Source: a bacterium (GTDB taxonomy: Bacteria; Verrucomicrobiota; Kiritimatiellia; RFP12; UBA1067). From it: 48,738 nucleotides of DNA. The notes beneath the pieces were generated by a model. It was given only the letters and a program-made list of their open reading frames with translations, did not search any database and had not been told where the DNA came from. Within the stretch, counting starts at the first letter, position 1, and every line of letters starts with the position of its first letter. This document shows positions 27,425-35,454 of this stretch, piece by piece. The stretch spans positions 1 through 48,738 of the forward strand of contig JANYBJ010000093.1 of assembly GCA_025360845.1 (NCBI GenBank). Reading direction: 5' to 3'. The position numbers were made by a program, and so were the translations under genes.

Positions 27425-28879
27425 ATGGTTAAAAAAGTCATGGTCTCGCCCTTGGCGGGCCAATGGTATCCGTCGGGTGAGCGTGCCCTGCGTGAGGATA
27501 TCGCCGAACGCAGCCAGGGGATCACGGTGGTCCGCAAGAAAAACGTGTGTGCGGCCGTGGTGCCGCATGCGGGCTACCGGTATTCGGGCCGGGTCGCGGC
27601 AGGGGTGTACCTGCGGATCGACCCTACACGCTTTGCTCGTGTGGTGGTGATGGGGCCGAGCCATTACGTCAGCATGCGCAACCAAGTGAGCGTGCCGGAC
27701 GCCACCCATTTTTTGACGCCGCTGGGAGAGTTGCGGGTCGATACCGATTTTGTCGCGCGCATGCGGAAGCTGCCGTTCGTGACTTGCCGGCCGGAGGCGC
27801 ACGCCCGCGAGCACAGCGACCAGATCCAGTTGCCGCTGATCCAGGCCTGCCTCTCGACCAACCTGCCGGTGGTCTGCGTGGTCTGCGGCCAGTTCGACGC
27901 GGCCAACCTGTTGTCGGCGGCCGCGTCTTTCAAAGGGTTGCTGGATGACCGCACGCTGGTGGTGGCGAGTTCGGACTTCACGCATTACGGCGCGAATTAC
28001 GGCTACGTGCCTTTCAACAAAGACGTGTTCAAAAATCTAGAAAATCTGGACCTGGGCATCTTCGATCTCTTCTCACATAAAGATGTGGCAGGCTTCATGA
28101 AACGGCTCGATGAAACAGGAGCGACGGTGTGCGGACGCGACCCGCTCGCGTTTCTGCTGGCCATGATGCCCGAAGATGCAAAGGTTGAGCGTACCGCCTA
28201 CGAGACATCGGGACAGATGCTGAATGACACCCACAATTCGGTCAGCTATATCGGCGCACTGGTGACCGGTACGTGGGGGTCGGCGGCGAAGGAGAGCAAA
28301 AGTATGGTAAAGAACGACGAGATGTTGTCGGAGGAAGACTGCACGCGGCTGTTGAGTCTGGCGCGCGAGACAATCACACAGGCCCTGCGGACCGGGGCGA
28401 CGCAGGCCGTGTCGGGTTCGGAACCCAAGGAGCTGACCGAGGGGATGAAAGCGGTGCGGGGCGGCTTTGTGACGTTGAACAAGCGGGGCGACTTGCGCGG
28501 CTGTATCGGCGAGATCGCGCCGCGCCGCGAGATTTGGAAAGTCGTGCGGGAGCAGGCGCTCAACGCCGCGTTCCACGACCCGCGCTTCTCGCCTGTGCAG
28601 AAAGAGGAACTTGGCGAGATCAGCATCGAGATATCGATTCTCACGCCGCCCCGTCCGGTCGGCTCGTGGCAGGACATCGTGATCGGCAAACACGGCATGG
28701 TGCTGAGCAAGGGCGGCCGCAGCGCGGTTTTTCTGCCGCAGGTGGCGCCGGAACAGGGATGGGGGATCGAGGAGACGCTGACGCACCTGTCGCGGAAGGC
28801 CGGGCTGCCCCAGGACGCGTGGCGCTCAGGCGCGGATTACCTGGTGTTCGAGGCCCAAGTGATCCATGAGAAGAAATGA
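27425..28879 (+). CDS. amrBA: AmmeMemoRadiSam system AmrB-AmrA fusion (MEMO1-like plus AMMECR1-like)
   Basis: 484 residues. Residues 1-280 form a MEMO-like domain (GQWYPSG, VVPHAGYRYSG, GPSHYV, SSDFTHYG) whose His and Cys residues are a metal or dioxygenase-like site. Residues about 305-480 form an AMMECR1 domain (FVTLNKRGDLRGCIG, FLPQVAPEQGW). The two are usually separate genes. The start is set at ATG 27425 because GGAGGT precedes it and the MEMO family begins here. The frame is open back to 27338 and would add a lipobox-like LLGC segment, but without positive charges or a ribosome site. It ends 7 bp from convergent trpA. Confidence 0.9.
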   Translation: MVKKVMVSPLAGQWYPSGERALREDIAERSQGITVVRKKNVCAAVVPHAGYRYSGRVAAGVYLRIDPTRFARVVVMGPSHYVSMRNQVSVPDATHFLTPLGELRVDTDFVARMRKLPFVTCRPEAHAREHSDQIQLPLIQACLSTNLPVVCVVCGQFDAANLLSAAASFKGLLDDRTLVVASSDFTHYGANYGYVPFNKDVFKNLENLDLGIFDLFSHKDVAGFMKRLDETGATVCGRDPLAFLLAMMPEDAKVERTAYETSGQMLNDTHNSVSYIGALVTGTWGSAAKESKSMVKNDEMLSEEDCTRLLSLARETITQALRTGATQAVSGSEPKELTEGMKAVRGGFVTLNKRGDLRGCIGEIAPRREIWKVVREQALNAAFHDPRFSPVQKEELGEISIEISILTPPRPVGSWQDIVIGKHGMVLSKGGRSAVFLPQVAPEQGWGIEETLTHLSRKAGLPQDAWRSGADYLVFEAQVIHEKK

Positions 28880-28886
28880 ACGGGTG

Positions 28887-29684
28887 TCAGGCGTCCATGC
28901 CCTCGCGGAGTTCACGGATCTTGGCTGCGACGAGCGCCGGGAGGTCGGAGTCGGCGGGCGCCTGCGCGATGACCCGCACGAGCGCTGAGCCGACGATCAG
29001 ACCGTCCGCCACGGGCGCGAGCGCGCGGGCGTCGGCACCGGTGCTGATGCCGAACCCGAGGCACACGGGATGGGGGCAGACCGCCTTCACTGCCGCCGCG
29101 TGTTTCGCGACATCGGCGTAGTCGAGTCCGCCCGTGCCGGTGACGCCCAGACGCGTGATGAGGTAAAGGAACCCGCCCGCGCCGTCCGCTAACATGCGGA
29201 TGCGGTCTGGCTTTGTGGTGGGCGCCGCGAGACGGATGAGGTGGATCTCTTTGCCCGTGAGCGCGGTCGTGAGCGGTCCCGCCTCTTCCGGCGGCAGATC
29301 GACGACCAGCAGTCCGTCTACACCCGCTTCAGAGATCTCTTTCGCGACCCGCTCCAGTCCGTATTTGAACAGCGGATTGTAGTAGCTGAAGAGTACGATG
29401 GGTGTCTGCACGGTCCTGCGAAGCTCCGCAGCGAGCCGGATGGTCTTCGAGAGCGACATGCCCGCCTTTAGCGCGCGGTCCGAGGCCACTTGGATGATCG
29501 GCCCGTCGCAGGTGGGATCGGAGAAGGGCACGCCCAGTTCGAGCACATCCACGCCCGAGGCGCAGGCTGTTTGCAGGATTTGAAGACTGGTGTCGAAATC
29601 CGGATCGCCGGCCGTGAGGTAGGCGACGAGAGCCTTGCGGTTCGCAGAGGCGAGAGACGTGAAGGTTTGGTCAATGCGGTTCAT
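28887..29684 (-). CDS. trpA: Tryptophan synthase alpha subunit
   Basis: 265 residues. Cleaves indole-3-glycerol phosphate to indole. The catalytic Glu is in LELGVPFSDP near residue 50 and the second acid, Asp61, is in CDGPIIQ. The GTGG phosphate-binding loop is in GVTGTGGLDY. It lies 56 bp downstream of trpB, with a heptad-periodic tract and a REP-like hairpin in the gap. Confidence 0.96.
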   Translation of the reverse strand: MNRIDQTFTSLASANRKALVAYLTAGDPDFDTSLQILQTACASGVDVLELGVPFSDPTCDGPIIQVASDRALKAGMSLSKTIRLAAELRRTVQTPIVLFSYYNPLFKYGLERVAKEISEAGVDGLLVVDLPPEEAGPLTTALTGKEIHLIRLAAPTTKPDRIRMLADGAGGFLYLITRLGVTGTGGLDYADVAKHAAAVKAVCPHPVCLGFGISTGADARALAPVADGLIVGSALVRVIAQAPADSDLPALVAAKIRELREGMDA

Positions 29685-29686
29685 GG

Positions 29687-29717
29687 AAGGGGCCGGGGTT
29701 CAGGGTTCAAGGTTCGG
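29687..29717. repeat. Heptad-periodic tract between trpB and trpA
   Basis: Three consecutive 7-bp units on the plus strand (GGTTCAG, GGTTCAA, GGTTCGG) after a G-rich start. It directly precedes a REP-like hairpin and belongs to a set of similar period-7 tracts in the window. Confidence 0.5.
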
Positions 29718-29720
29718 TAG

Positions 29721-29740
29721 GGGCGACCGGTCGGTCGCCC
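29721..29740. repeat. REP-like hairpin (GGGCGACC/GGTCGCCC) between trpB and trpA
   Basis: Perfect 8-bp arms with a 4-nt loop, at the very end of trpB. The same arms recur at 36297-36316 between trpC and trpD. Confidence 0.75.
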
Positions 29741-30946
29741 TTACAGGTTGTGGGCCTTCATATAGGCGGTGATGTGGTCGAGATCTTTGTCGCCTCGGCC
29801 GGAGACACAGACGAGAATTGCCTGATCCTTCGGCCGCTTGGCGGCCTCACGGATGGCGGCGGCCAGCGCGTGTGAACTTTCCAGCGCGGGAATGATGCCC
29901 TCGAATTTGCAGAGCAGTTTGAAGGCCTCGACGGCTTCAAGGTCTGTGACGCCATCGTAACGTACGCGGCCGAGGTCATGCAGCAAGGCGTGTTCCGGAC
30001 CGACGCCCGGATAGTCTAAGCCGGCTGAGATCGACCAGGCCTCCTGAATCTGGCCTTCATCGTTCTGCAGGAGATAGGTCATGGCGCCGTGCAGCGCGCC
30101 GGGCGAACCGCCGGTGATCGACGCCGCGTGGTGCGGTGTGTTTAGCCCTTCGCCTGCGGCCTCCGCGCCGAGCATGGCGCAAGGATCGTCAAGGAACGGG
30201 TAGAAGAGCCCCATGGCGTTGCTGCCCCCGCCCACGCAGGCGACCAGCAGATCGGGCAGGCGGCCGACCTGATCGAGCATCTGCTGCCGCGCCTCGTCGC
30301 CGATGACGCGCTGGAGATCGCGCACCATCGCGGGATAGGGGTGGGGGCCGGAGACCGTGCCGATGATGTAGAAGGTGTTCTCGACTTCGGCGACCCAGTA
30401 GCGCAGGGCCTCGTTCATGGCGTCTTTGAGCGTGCTGGTGCCGGAGGTCACGGGAACGACCTCCGCGCCGAGGAGTCGCATGCGTAAAACGTTGGGTGCC
30501 TGGCGGCGCACATCCTCCGCGCCCATAAACACTTTGCACGACATGCCGAAACGCGCCGCGATGGTGGCTGTGGCGACGCCATGCTGTCCCGCGCCGGTTT
30601 CCGCGATCACGCTGCGCTTGCCCATGCGGCGGGCCAGCAGGCCTTGACCGACGACGTTGTTGATCTTGTGCGCCCCGGTGTGGGCGCAGTCCTCGCGCTT
30701 GAGGTAGATGCGCGCGCCGCCGATGTGGTTCGAGAGGCGCTCTGCAAAGTCGAGCGGTGTGGGGCGCCCCGCGTAGTTTTTAAGCATCGAGCGGAACTCG
30801 CCCATGAAGGCGGGATCGTTCTTCGCCTCGTTCCACGCGGTCTCGAGGTCCATCAGGGCGGACATGAGCGTCTCGCCGACGTAACGGCCGCCGTAGCAGC
30901 CGAAATGGCCGCTCTTGTCCGGGTAGGTGTAGGTGGAGGATTTCAT
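29741..30946 (-). CDS. trpB: Tryptophan synthase beta subunit
   Basis: 401 residues. PLP enzyme condensing indole and serine. The PLP lysine is in [10 protein letters not shown] near residue 91, the glycine-rich phosphate loop is GGGSNAMG near 235, and GRYVGETL marks the N-terminus. ATG 30946 starts the conserved N-terminus; the frame is open to an ATG at 30979 overlapping the toxin stop. trpBA is split from the remaining trp genes by the toxin-antitoxin pair and an opposite-strand gene. Confidence 0.96.
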   Translation of the reverse strand: MKSSTYTYPDKSGHFGCYGGRYVGETLMSALMDLETAWNEAKNDPAFMGEFRSMLKNYAGRPTPLDFAERLSNHIGGARIYLKREDCAHTGAHKINNVVGQGLLARRMGKRSVIAETGAGQHGVATATIAARFGMSCKVFMGAEDVRRQAPNVLRMRLLGAEVVPVTSGTSTLKDAMNEALRYWVAEVENTFYIIGTVSGPHPYPAMVRDLQRVIGDEARQQMLDQVGRLPDLLVACVGGGSNAMGLFYPFLDDPCAMLGAEAAGEGLNTPHHAASITGGSPGALHGAMTYLLQNDEGQIQEAWSISAGLDYPGVGPEHALLHDLGRVRYDGVTDLEAVEAFKLLCKFEGIIPALESSHALAAAIREAAKRPKDQAILVCVSGRGDKDLDHITAYMKAHNL

Positions 30947-30971
30947 GGGCGTGAGTGCCTTTGCTTTCGAA

Positions 30972-31229
30972 CTAATCATAATGTCCGATGCAGGAAAGAA
31001 GAATCAGGTCGGGTTTAACAACCTCGTAGATGAGGCGGTTCTTTTTGTCAATCCGCCGCGACCACAAGCCAGCCATGCCGTGCTTGAGCGGCTCCGGCTT
31101 ACCGAGTCCCGAGAACGGGTGTTCGCAGGCATCCGAAACCAAGCGGAATATCTTCACGACGATGGCTCGGTCACCTTTCAGCGCCTTCAACTGGGCGTTG
31201 AACCTTTCAGTGCGGTAAGGAATCAGCAT
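30972..31229 (-). CDS. yoeB: YoeB-family mRNA interferase toxin
   Basis: 85 residues. The conserved toxin core [18 protein letters not shown] followed by RLIYEV matches YoeB of the RelE fold, a ribosome-dependent ribonuclease. The start overlaps the antitoxin stop by 23 bp, typical of such pairs. It ends 26 bp before trpB, so it probably shares a transcript with trpBA. Confidence 0.88.
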   Translation of the reverse strand: MLIPYRTERFNAQLKALKGDRAIVVKIFRLVSDACEHPFSGLGKPEPLKHGMAGLWSRRIDKKNRLIYEVVKPDLILLSCIGHYD

Positions 31230-31566
31230 AAGGTGCCCCGAAGGTGTCCTTGAACATGTCCGTCACGCTGCCGAAAGAAGCGCCGCGGCCCGCGTCGTAA
31301 TCGGCTCTGGCGGCGTCGATTGCGCGATACGCCTGGAGCAAGGTCGCGTAGTTCTTGATCCCGAGGACACGCATGTCGTGTTTTTCCGCTGCCGTCGGGT
31401 GCTTCTCTTCGGCAAAGGCGAACGGCATCGCCTTGTCCCGGCTGACCTTATTCAGGAACATCCTGAACGCGGTTGAGATGTCGAAGCCCCAGGCCTCGAA
31501 AAGCGTCTCGACGCTTGCTTTCACTTCCGGCGCGATTTTCGCTTGGACTAAGACAGTTTTCGACAT
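31207..31566 (-). CDS. RelB/DinJ-type antitoxin
   Basis: 119 residues. The N-terminal ribbon-helix-helix (VLVQAKIAPEVKASVETLF, FDISTAFRMFLNKV) is the RelB/DinJ DNA-binding domain, which normally autoregulates the operon. The C-terminal region wraps the toxin. AGGAA precedes the ATG at 31566; the frame is open a further 16 codons. RelB/DinJ antitoxins are more often about 90 residues, so the tail is long. Confidence 0.85.
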   Translation of the reverse strand: MSKTVLVQAKIAPEVKASVETLFEAWGFDISTAFRMFLNKVSRDKAMPFAFAEEKHPTAAEKHDMRVLGIKNYATLLQAYRAIDAARADYDAGRGASFGSVTDMFKDTFGAPYADSLPH

Positions 31567-31721
31567 GGCAGTGTTCCTGAACGGACGGCGCAGACTGTTT
31601 AGTCCACGCGGCACCTGTTTTCGTTAACGTAGGTATCATACTAAATCATACTGAGAATGGTCAAACGTTTGTGCCTTCGGCGCGAGTAGAAATAGCGCGA
31701 GCAAAACCGCGCAAACCGCGC

Positions 31722-31752
31722 TTGACATTTTTTACCCCCCCCCCGGCATAAT
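31722..31752 (+). promoter_or_regulatory. Promoter with a 10-C homopolymer in its spacer
   Basis: A perfect -35 TTGACA (31722-31727), then a 19-bp spacer containing ten consecutive C (31735-31744), and a -10 like CATAAT (31747-31752). The spacer is two bases longer than optimal, so loss of two C would bring it to 17. AGCGCG (31694-31699) and CGCGCT (31717-31722) form an inverted repeat over the upstream side. Confidence 0.65.
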
Positions 31753-31817
31753 AGATGCCAACAAAGAAGATAAACGTTCAACTCTTAAGTCGGGAACAGC
31801 AGCGGAAGGGATCATTT

Positions 31818-33308
31818 ATGAAACGGATGCGGGGATGGTTTGCGGTCGCGTTCATGTGCGCGGGCTTGGCGGGCGCGGGCATGGCGGAGGAGCTTGCGAT
31901 TCAATCTTTCAACGGCACGGGGCAGTTGGTTTTTAACACGCTGAACAGCGCGACGAACTACCGCATCGAGTGGGCGTCCTCCCCGGCAGGACCGTGGACG
32001 AACTTTATCAGCGAGGCCTTGGCCCGGCTGGACAGTATTCCTGCGGCCGGCTCCGGCAGCGTCACCTGTTCCGTGCCGGTCTTCTACCGCGTGGTGGCGT
32101 CAGTGACGAACGGGGTGCTGACCCTCGACTCGGCCGGGGATCTGACCTTCGGTGCCGTGGCCGTGGATGCCACGGCGACACGGTCGTTGACGCTGCGCAA
32201 CCGGGGCAGCGTGGCCCTGACGGTGACAGGCATCAGCTATCCCGCCGGGTTCAGCGGGGACTGGGCGGGGGTCATCCCTCCGGGTGGGGAGCGGGATGTG
32301 ACCATAACCTTTACGCCGACCGAGATCGCGGATTACGGAGGCATGCTCACCGTGCATTCTGACTCGGCTGTCGGCAGCGGAATGCTGGCCGTGTCGGGGA
32401 GAGGAGTGAATGGCTATATGGTCATCAACGTGTCGGTCGGGCCGGCCGCCGTGAGTTACCCGGTGAGTTATCTGGCGGACGTTCCGGGTGGCAGTTGGTC
32501 GGACACCGACAAGACCACCAAGATCGTGCTGCGCCGCATACCGGCCGCGACCGACGCCTTCACGATGGGCAGCCCGTCGGACGAACTCGGGCGCCAATCC
32601 AACGAGACGCAGCACGCGGTCACCCTGTCGAAGGGTTTCTACGTCTGCGTCTTTGAAATCACCCAGAAACAGTGGGAGCGGGTGACGGGCACTTGGCCGA
32701 GCTACTTTAACAACGCCGCTTACCGCGAAGCCCGGCCGGTCGAGCAGGTGAGCTACAACGCGATCCGCGGCTCGTCCGCTGGGGCGGGCTGGCCCGCCAA
32801 CAGCAGCGTGGACGCGTCGTCGTTCCTTGGGTTGCTGCGGGCCAAGACCGGGCTGGCGTTCGACCTGCCGACGGAGTCGCAGTGGGAGTACGCCTGCCGG
32901 GCGGGCACGGTGACGGCGTTGAACTCGGGCAAGAACCTGACGAGTACCGACTCGGACGCGAACATGGCCGAGGTCGGACGGTACTGGTACAACGGCGGGA
33001 GCGGCTACGCGGCTGGCGGGAGCACCAGCGTGGGTTCGGCGAAAGTCGGGTCTTACCTGCCGAACGCGTGGGGGCTGTATGACATGCACGGCAATGTCGC
33101 GGAGTGGTGCCTGGACTGGTACGGAACCTACCCCTGCGCGGTGAGCGATCCGAAAGGTGTTTCCTCGGGCTCGTACCGCCTCGATCGCGGCGGGGGTTGG
33201 ATCAACCTCGCCTACGGATGCCGCTCTGCGCACCGCGGCTACGACACGCCGGACTACGTCCACATCAGCATTGGCTTCCGGGTTGCCCTGCCCTCAGGTC
33301 AGCAGTGA
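31818..33308 (+). CDS. Secreted SUMF1/FGE-sulfatase-fold protein, candidate retroelement target
   Basis: 496 residues. A signal peptide ends near GMAEE, an Ig-like region and a choice-of-anchor/ASH-type beta domain (about 100-215) follow, then a formylglycine-generating-enzyme fold (MGSPSDELGRQ, LPTESQWEYACRAG, NAWGLYDMHGNVAEW, RGGGWINLAYGCRSAHRG, IGFRVAL). The fold is related to C-type lectins and often acts as a binding module; catalytic activity is not implied. The C-terminal 25 codons after GGGW look like a diversified region. ATG 31818 has GGAAGGG seven bases upstream. The predicted transcript begins after ATG 31755, so that start is unlikely. It sits opposite in strand to all the trp genes around it. 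Confidence 0.85.
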   Translation: MKRMRGWFAVAFMCAGLAGAGMAEELAIQSFNGTGQLVFNTLNSATNYRIEWASSPAGPWTNFISEALARLDSIPAAGSGSVTCSVPVFYRVVASVTNGVLTLDSAGDLTFGAVAVDATATRSLTLRNRGSVALTVTGISYPAGFSGDWAGVIPPGGERDVTITFTPTEIADYGGMLTVHSDSAVGSGMLAVSGRGVNGYMVINVSVGPAAVSYPVSYLADVPGGSWSDTDKTTKIVLRRIPAATDAFTMGSPSDELGRQSNETQHAVTLSKGFYVCVFEITQKQWERVTGTWPSYFNNAAYREARPVEQVSYNAIRGSSAGAGWPANSSVDASSFLGLLRAKTGLAFDLPTESQWEYACRAGTVTALNSGKNLTSTDSDANMAEVGRYWYNGGSGYAAGGSTSVGSAKVGSYLPNAWGLYDMHGNVAEWCLDWYGTYPCAVSDPKGVSSGSYRLDRGGGWINLAYGCRSAHRGYDTPDYVHISIGFRVALPSGQQ

Positions 33309-33329
33309 GCTGAGCAGGCCAGCGGCACA

Positions 33330-33366
33330 GGCGCGAGGCGGACGATTTCGCGCCGGTGAATTTTTT
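33330..33366 (+). terminator. Likely terminator of the SUMF1-fold gene
   Basis: 7-bp perfect arms (33330-33336 with 33348-33354), an 11-nt loop, then six T at 33361-33366. Confidence 0.5.
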
Positions 33367-33440
33367 GGAGTGCGCGCGGCAAGCGGTATTCCGCGCGACG
33401 CCGCTTTTACAAGCGCGTCGGGAGAAGAAGAGGACAAAAA

Positions 33441-33477
33441 CTCTCAACGTTCAACGTTCAACTCTCAACTCTGAAGT
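33441..33477. repeat. Heptad-periodic tract downstream of the SUMF1-fold gene
   Basis: Five consecutive 7-bp units (CTCTCAA, CGTTCAA, CGTTCAA, CTCTCAA, CTCTGAA). A 13-bp stretch of it (33453-33465) recurs exactly at 31773-31785 in the 5' untranslated region of the same gene, so the gene is bracketed by direct copies. No gene is seen in 33309-33586. Confidence 0.65.
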
Positions 33478-33586
33478 GAATTAATGGAGGATTTGCAGGT
33501 AGGCCCCCGCGCCGCAGATGCGCTTGTCCGCGTAGAGCGGTATAGCGCATAGATTCCTGTCCTGTCAAAATTACCGCAGTTTGTGG

Positions 33587-34741
33587 CTAGCTGTGTGCGG
33601 CTGTGCCGGGGGTTTGGCTGTTACCGGGTTCAGTGGCCGGGACTGAGGGTGTGCGGGGGTGGCCGGCATAGGAGGTGTAACGTTCGCCGAGCACGACCTT
33701 GTAACGGTCGTGGGCTTCACGCAGCAGTTTTTCTGTCGTGTCCCAATCGATGCACGCGTCTGTGACCGAGAGGCCGGGACGGAGATCTTTCAGGTCTTTT
33801 GTCACCGTTTGGGAACCCCATTCAAGGTGGCTTTCCAGCATGAAGCCGCGGATGGAACGGTTGCCTTTTTCAAGCTGCGACAGGATGTCATGCAAGACCA
33901 TGCCTTGGCGCTCTGGCTGCTTGTCGGAGTTACCGTGGCTGCAGTCGACGATGATTTGAATGGGCAGACGTGCGGTACGTAAAGCAGCTTCGCAGAAGGC
34001 GATGCTGGCGGCATCATAGTTCGGGCGCTTGCCGCCGCGCAGAACGATGTGCGGATAGGGGTTGCCGGTGGTGCTGAAGACAGCGGGCAGGCCATCTTCC
34101 GTGACACCCAGAAAGTGGTGGGGGCCCATTGCCGCGCGGACGCCGTTGATGGCTGCTCCGAGCGACCCGTCCGTGGCGTTCTTGAAACCCACGGGTGTGG
34201 AGATGCCGCTGGCGATCTCGCGGTGCGTCTGCGCTTCGGCGGTGCGCGCGCCGATCACCGACCAAGAGATGAGGTCGCCGATATACTGCGGCATGAGCGT
34301 GTCCAGAACTTCTGTGGCGGCGGGCAGCCCGATTTCAGCGACGCGCACGAGAAAGTGACGGGCCATGCGGATGCCCTCTTCGATATGAAACGTGTCGTTC
34401 ATGTAAGGGTCGTTGATGAGACCCTTCCAGCCGAGAACCGAACGCGGCTTTTCGAAATAGACGCGCATGACCACGCAGATCGTGTCAGAGATTTCATCGC
34501 TCAGCTTCTTCAGTCGGCGCGCATACTCTTCGGCGGCTTCGAGGTTGTGGATCGAGCAGGGGCCGACGATGGCAAGCAAGCGGTGGTCTTCGTCATCCAG
34601 GATGTGCTCAATGGTTTCGCGGCTTTTGACCACGGTGTTCAGAGTGGCAGGGGTGTGAGGGACCGCATTCTGCATCTCGCGCGGCGTGGCCAGCAGGACC
34701 ACCGATTCGATGTTGACATTCTCAAGTCTGACGTTGCTCAT
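33587..34741 (-). CDS. DAHP synthase, AroFGH (type I-alpha) class
   Basis: 384 residues. Condenses phosphoenolpyruvate and erythrose-4-phosphate, the entry to the shikimate pathway. GPCSIHN, RVYFEKPRSVLGWKGLINDP, RTAEAQTHREIASG, GNPYPHIVLRGG and DCSHGNSDK are the metal- and substrate-binding motifs of the E. coli-type enzymes. The ATG overlaps the trpF stop, so it is the last gene of the trp operon. The tail of about 25 residues is Pro/Thr-rich. A second, unrelated-class DAHP synthase lies at 41267-42298. Confidence 0.95.
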   Translation of the reverse strand: MSNVRLENVNIESVVLLATPREMQNAVPHTPATLNTVVKSRETIEHILDDEDHRLLAIVGPCSIHNLEAAEEYARRLKKLSDEISDTICVVMRVYFEKPRSVLGWKGLINDPYMNDTFHIEEGIRMARHFLVRVAEIGLPAATEVLDTLMPQYIGDLISWSVIGARTAEAQTHREIASGISTPVGFKNATDGSLGAAINGVRAAMGPHHFLGVTEDGLPAVFSTTGNPYPHIVLRGGKRPNYDAASIAFCEAALRTARLPIQIIVDCSHGNSDKQPERQGMVLHDILSQLEKGNRSIRGFMLESHLEWGSQTVTKDLKDLRPGLSVTDACIDWDTTEKLLREAHDRYKVVLGERYTSYAGHPRTPSVPATEPGNSQTPGTAAHS

Positions 34742-35454
34742 AGTTTTTCCTGGGAAGAGGGACGGTTCGAATCGACGGGAGCCGACCAGAATCGACCCGA
34801 GTCGATGGGTGTCGGTTGACTTCGGAGGAAGTCGACAAGTGTCTCTACCGTTTTCATGATCTTGGCGTGGTCCTTGATGCCGGGCGCAGCCTCGACGCCG
34901 GAGCTGATATCCCAGGCAACGGCATGAGCAAGGCTCGCGGCCTCTGCCAGATTGTCGGGCGTCAGCCCTCCCGCCAATGCGAACGGTCGCTCCGCGGCCA
35001 GCGGTGCGGCGTCAGCCCAGTTCCAGACGGCGCCGTTGCCGCCGGGAAGCGTGCCTTTACCGCATTCTGCCAAAATGCCAACCGTTGCGGGTAATCGGCT
35101 TGCCGCTTGCAACAAGAGATCGCCCGTGACCTTCAGCACCTTGATGACGTGAAAACCCGCTTGCTGCGCGGCAGTGATGTCGGCGAGGGCTTCGTTGCCG
35201 TGCAACTGCACGGTGTCGAGCAGGGCGGCGCGGGCGGTGGCGATCAACTCCTCGGCGGGCATATCGACGAACACCCCCACGCGCACAATCTCGGCCGGCA
35301 ACCCATCGAAGAGTGCGCGGGCCTGCAGGGGCGTCACGTAGCGCGGACTCTTCTTGAAAAAGACCGCTCCCAGCGCTCCCGTGCCGGCCTCCGCGCAGAA
35401 GCGGGCGGTCTCGCGTGTGGTGATGCCGCAGATTTTGAGGTTTGTGATCGTCAT
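34738..35454 (-). CDS. trpF: Phosphoribosylanthranilate isomerase
   Basis: 238 residues. Amadori rearrangement of N-(5'-phosphoribosyl)anthranilate. The catalytic Cys is in LKICGITTRE and the Asp is in DISSGVE; FALAGGLTPDN binds phosphate. The ATG overlaps the trpC stop (ATGA), and its own stop overlaps the DAHP synthase start. About 25 C-terminal residues past the usual family end are encoded by sequence with repeated ATCGAC motifs. Confidence 0.95.
   Translation of the reverse strand: MTITNLKICGITTRETARFCAEAGTGALGAVFFKKSPRYVTPLQARALFDGLPAEIVRVGVFVDMPAEELIATARAALLDTVQLHGNEALADITAAQQAGFHVIKVLKVTGDLLLQAASRLPATVGILAECGKGTLPGGNGAVWNWADAAPLAAERPFALAGGLTPDNLAEAASLAHAVAWDISSGVEAAPGIKDHAKIMKTVETLVDFLRSQPTPIDSGRFWSAPVDSNRPSSQEKL

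Noticed and set aside
31755-31817. Upstream ATG of the SUMF1-fold gene as the true start
   Set aside because: It would lie at or before the predicted transcription start and lacks a ribosome site; ATG 31818 has GGAAGGG and opens a signal peptide.
33441-33477. CRISPR-like array
   Set aside because: The units are 7 bp with no spacers; no cas genes are present.
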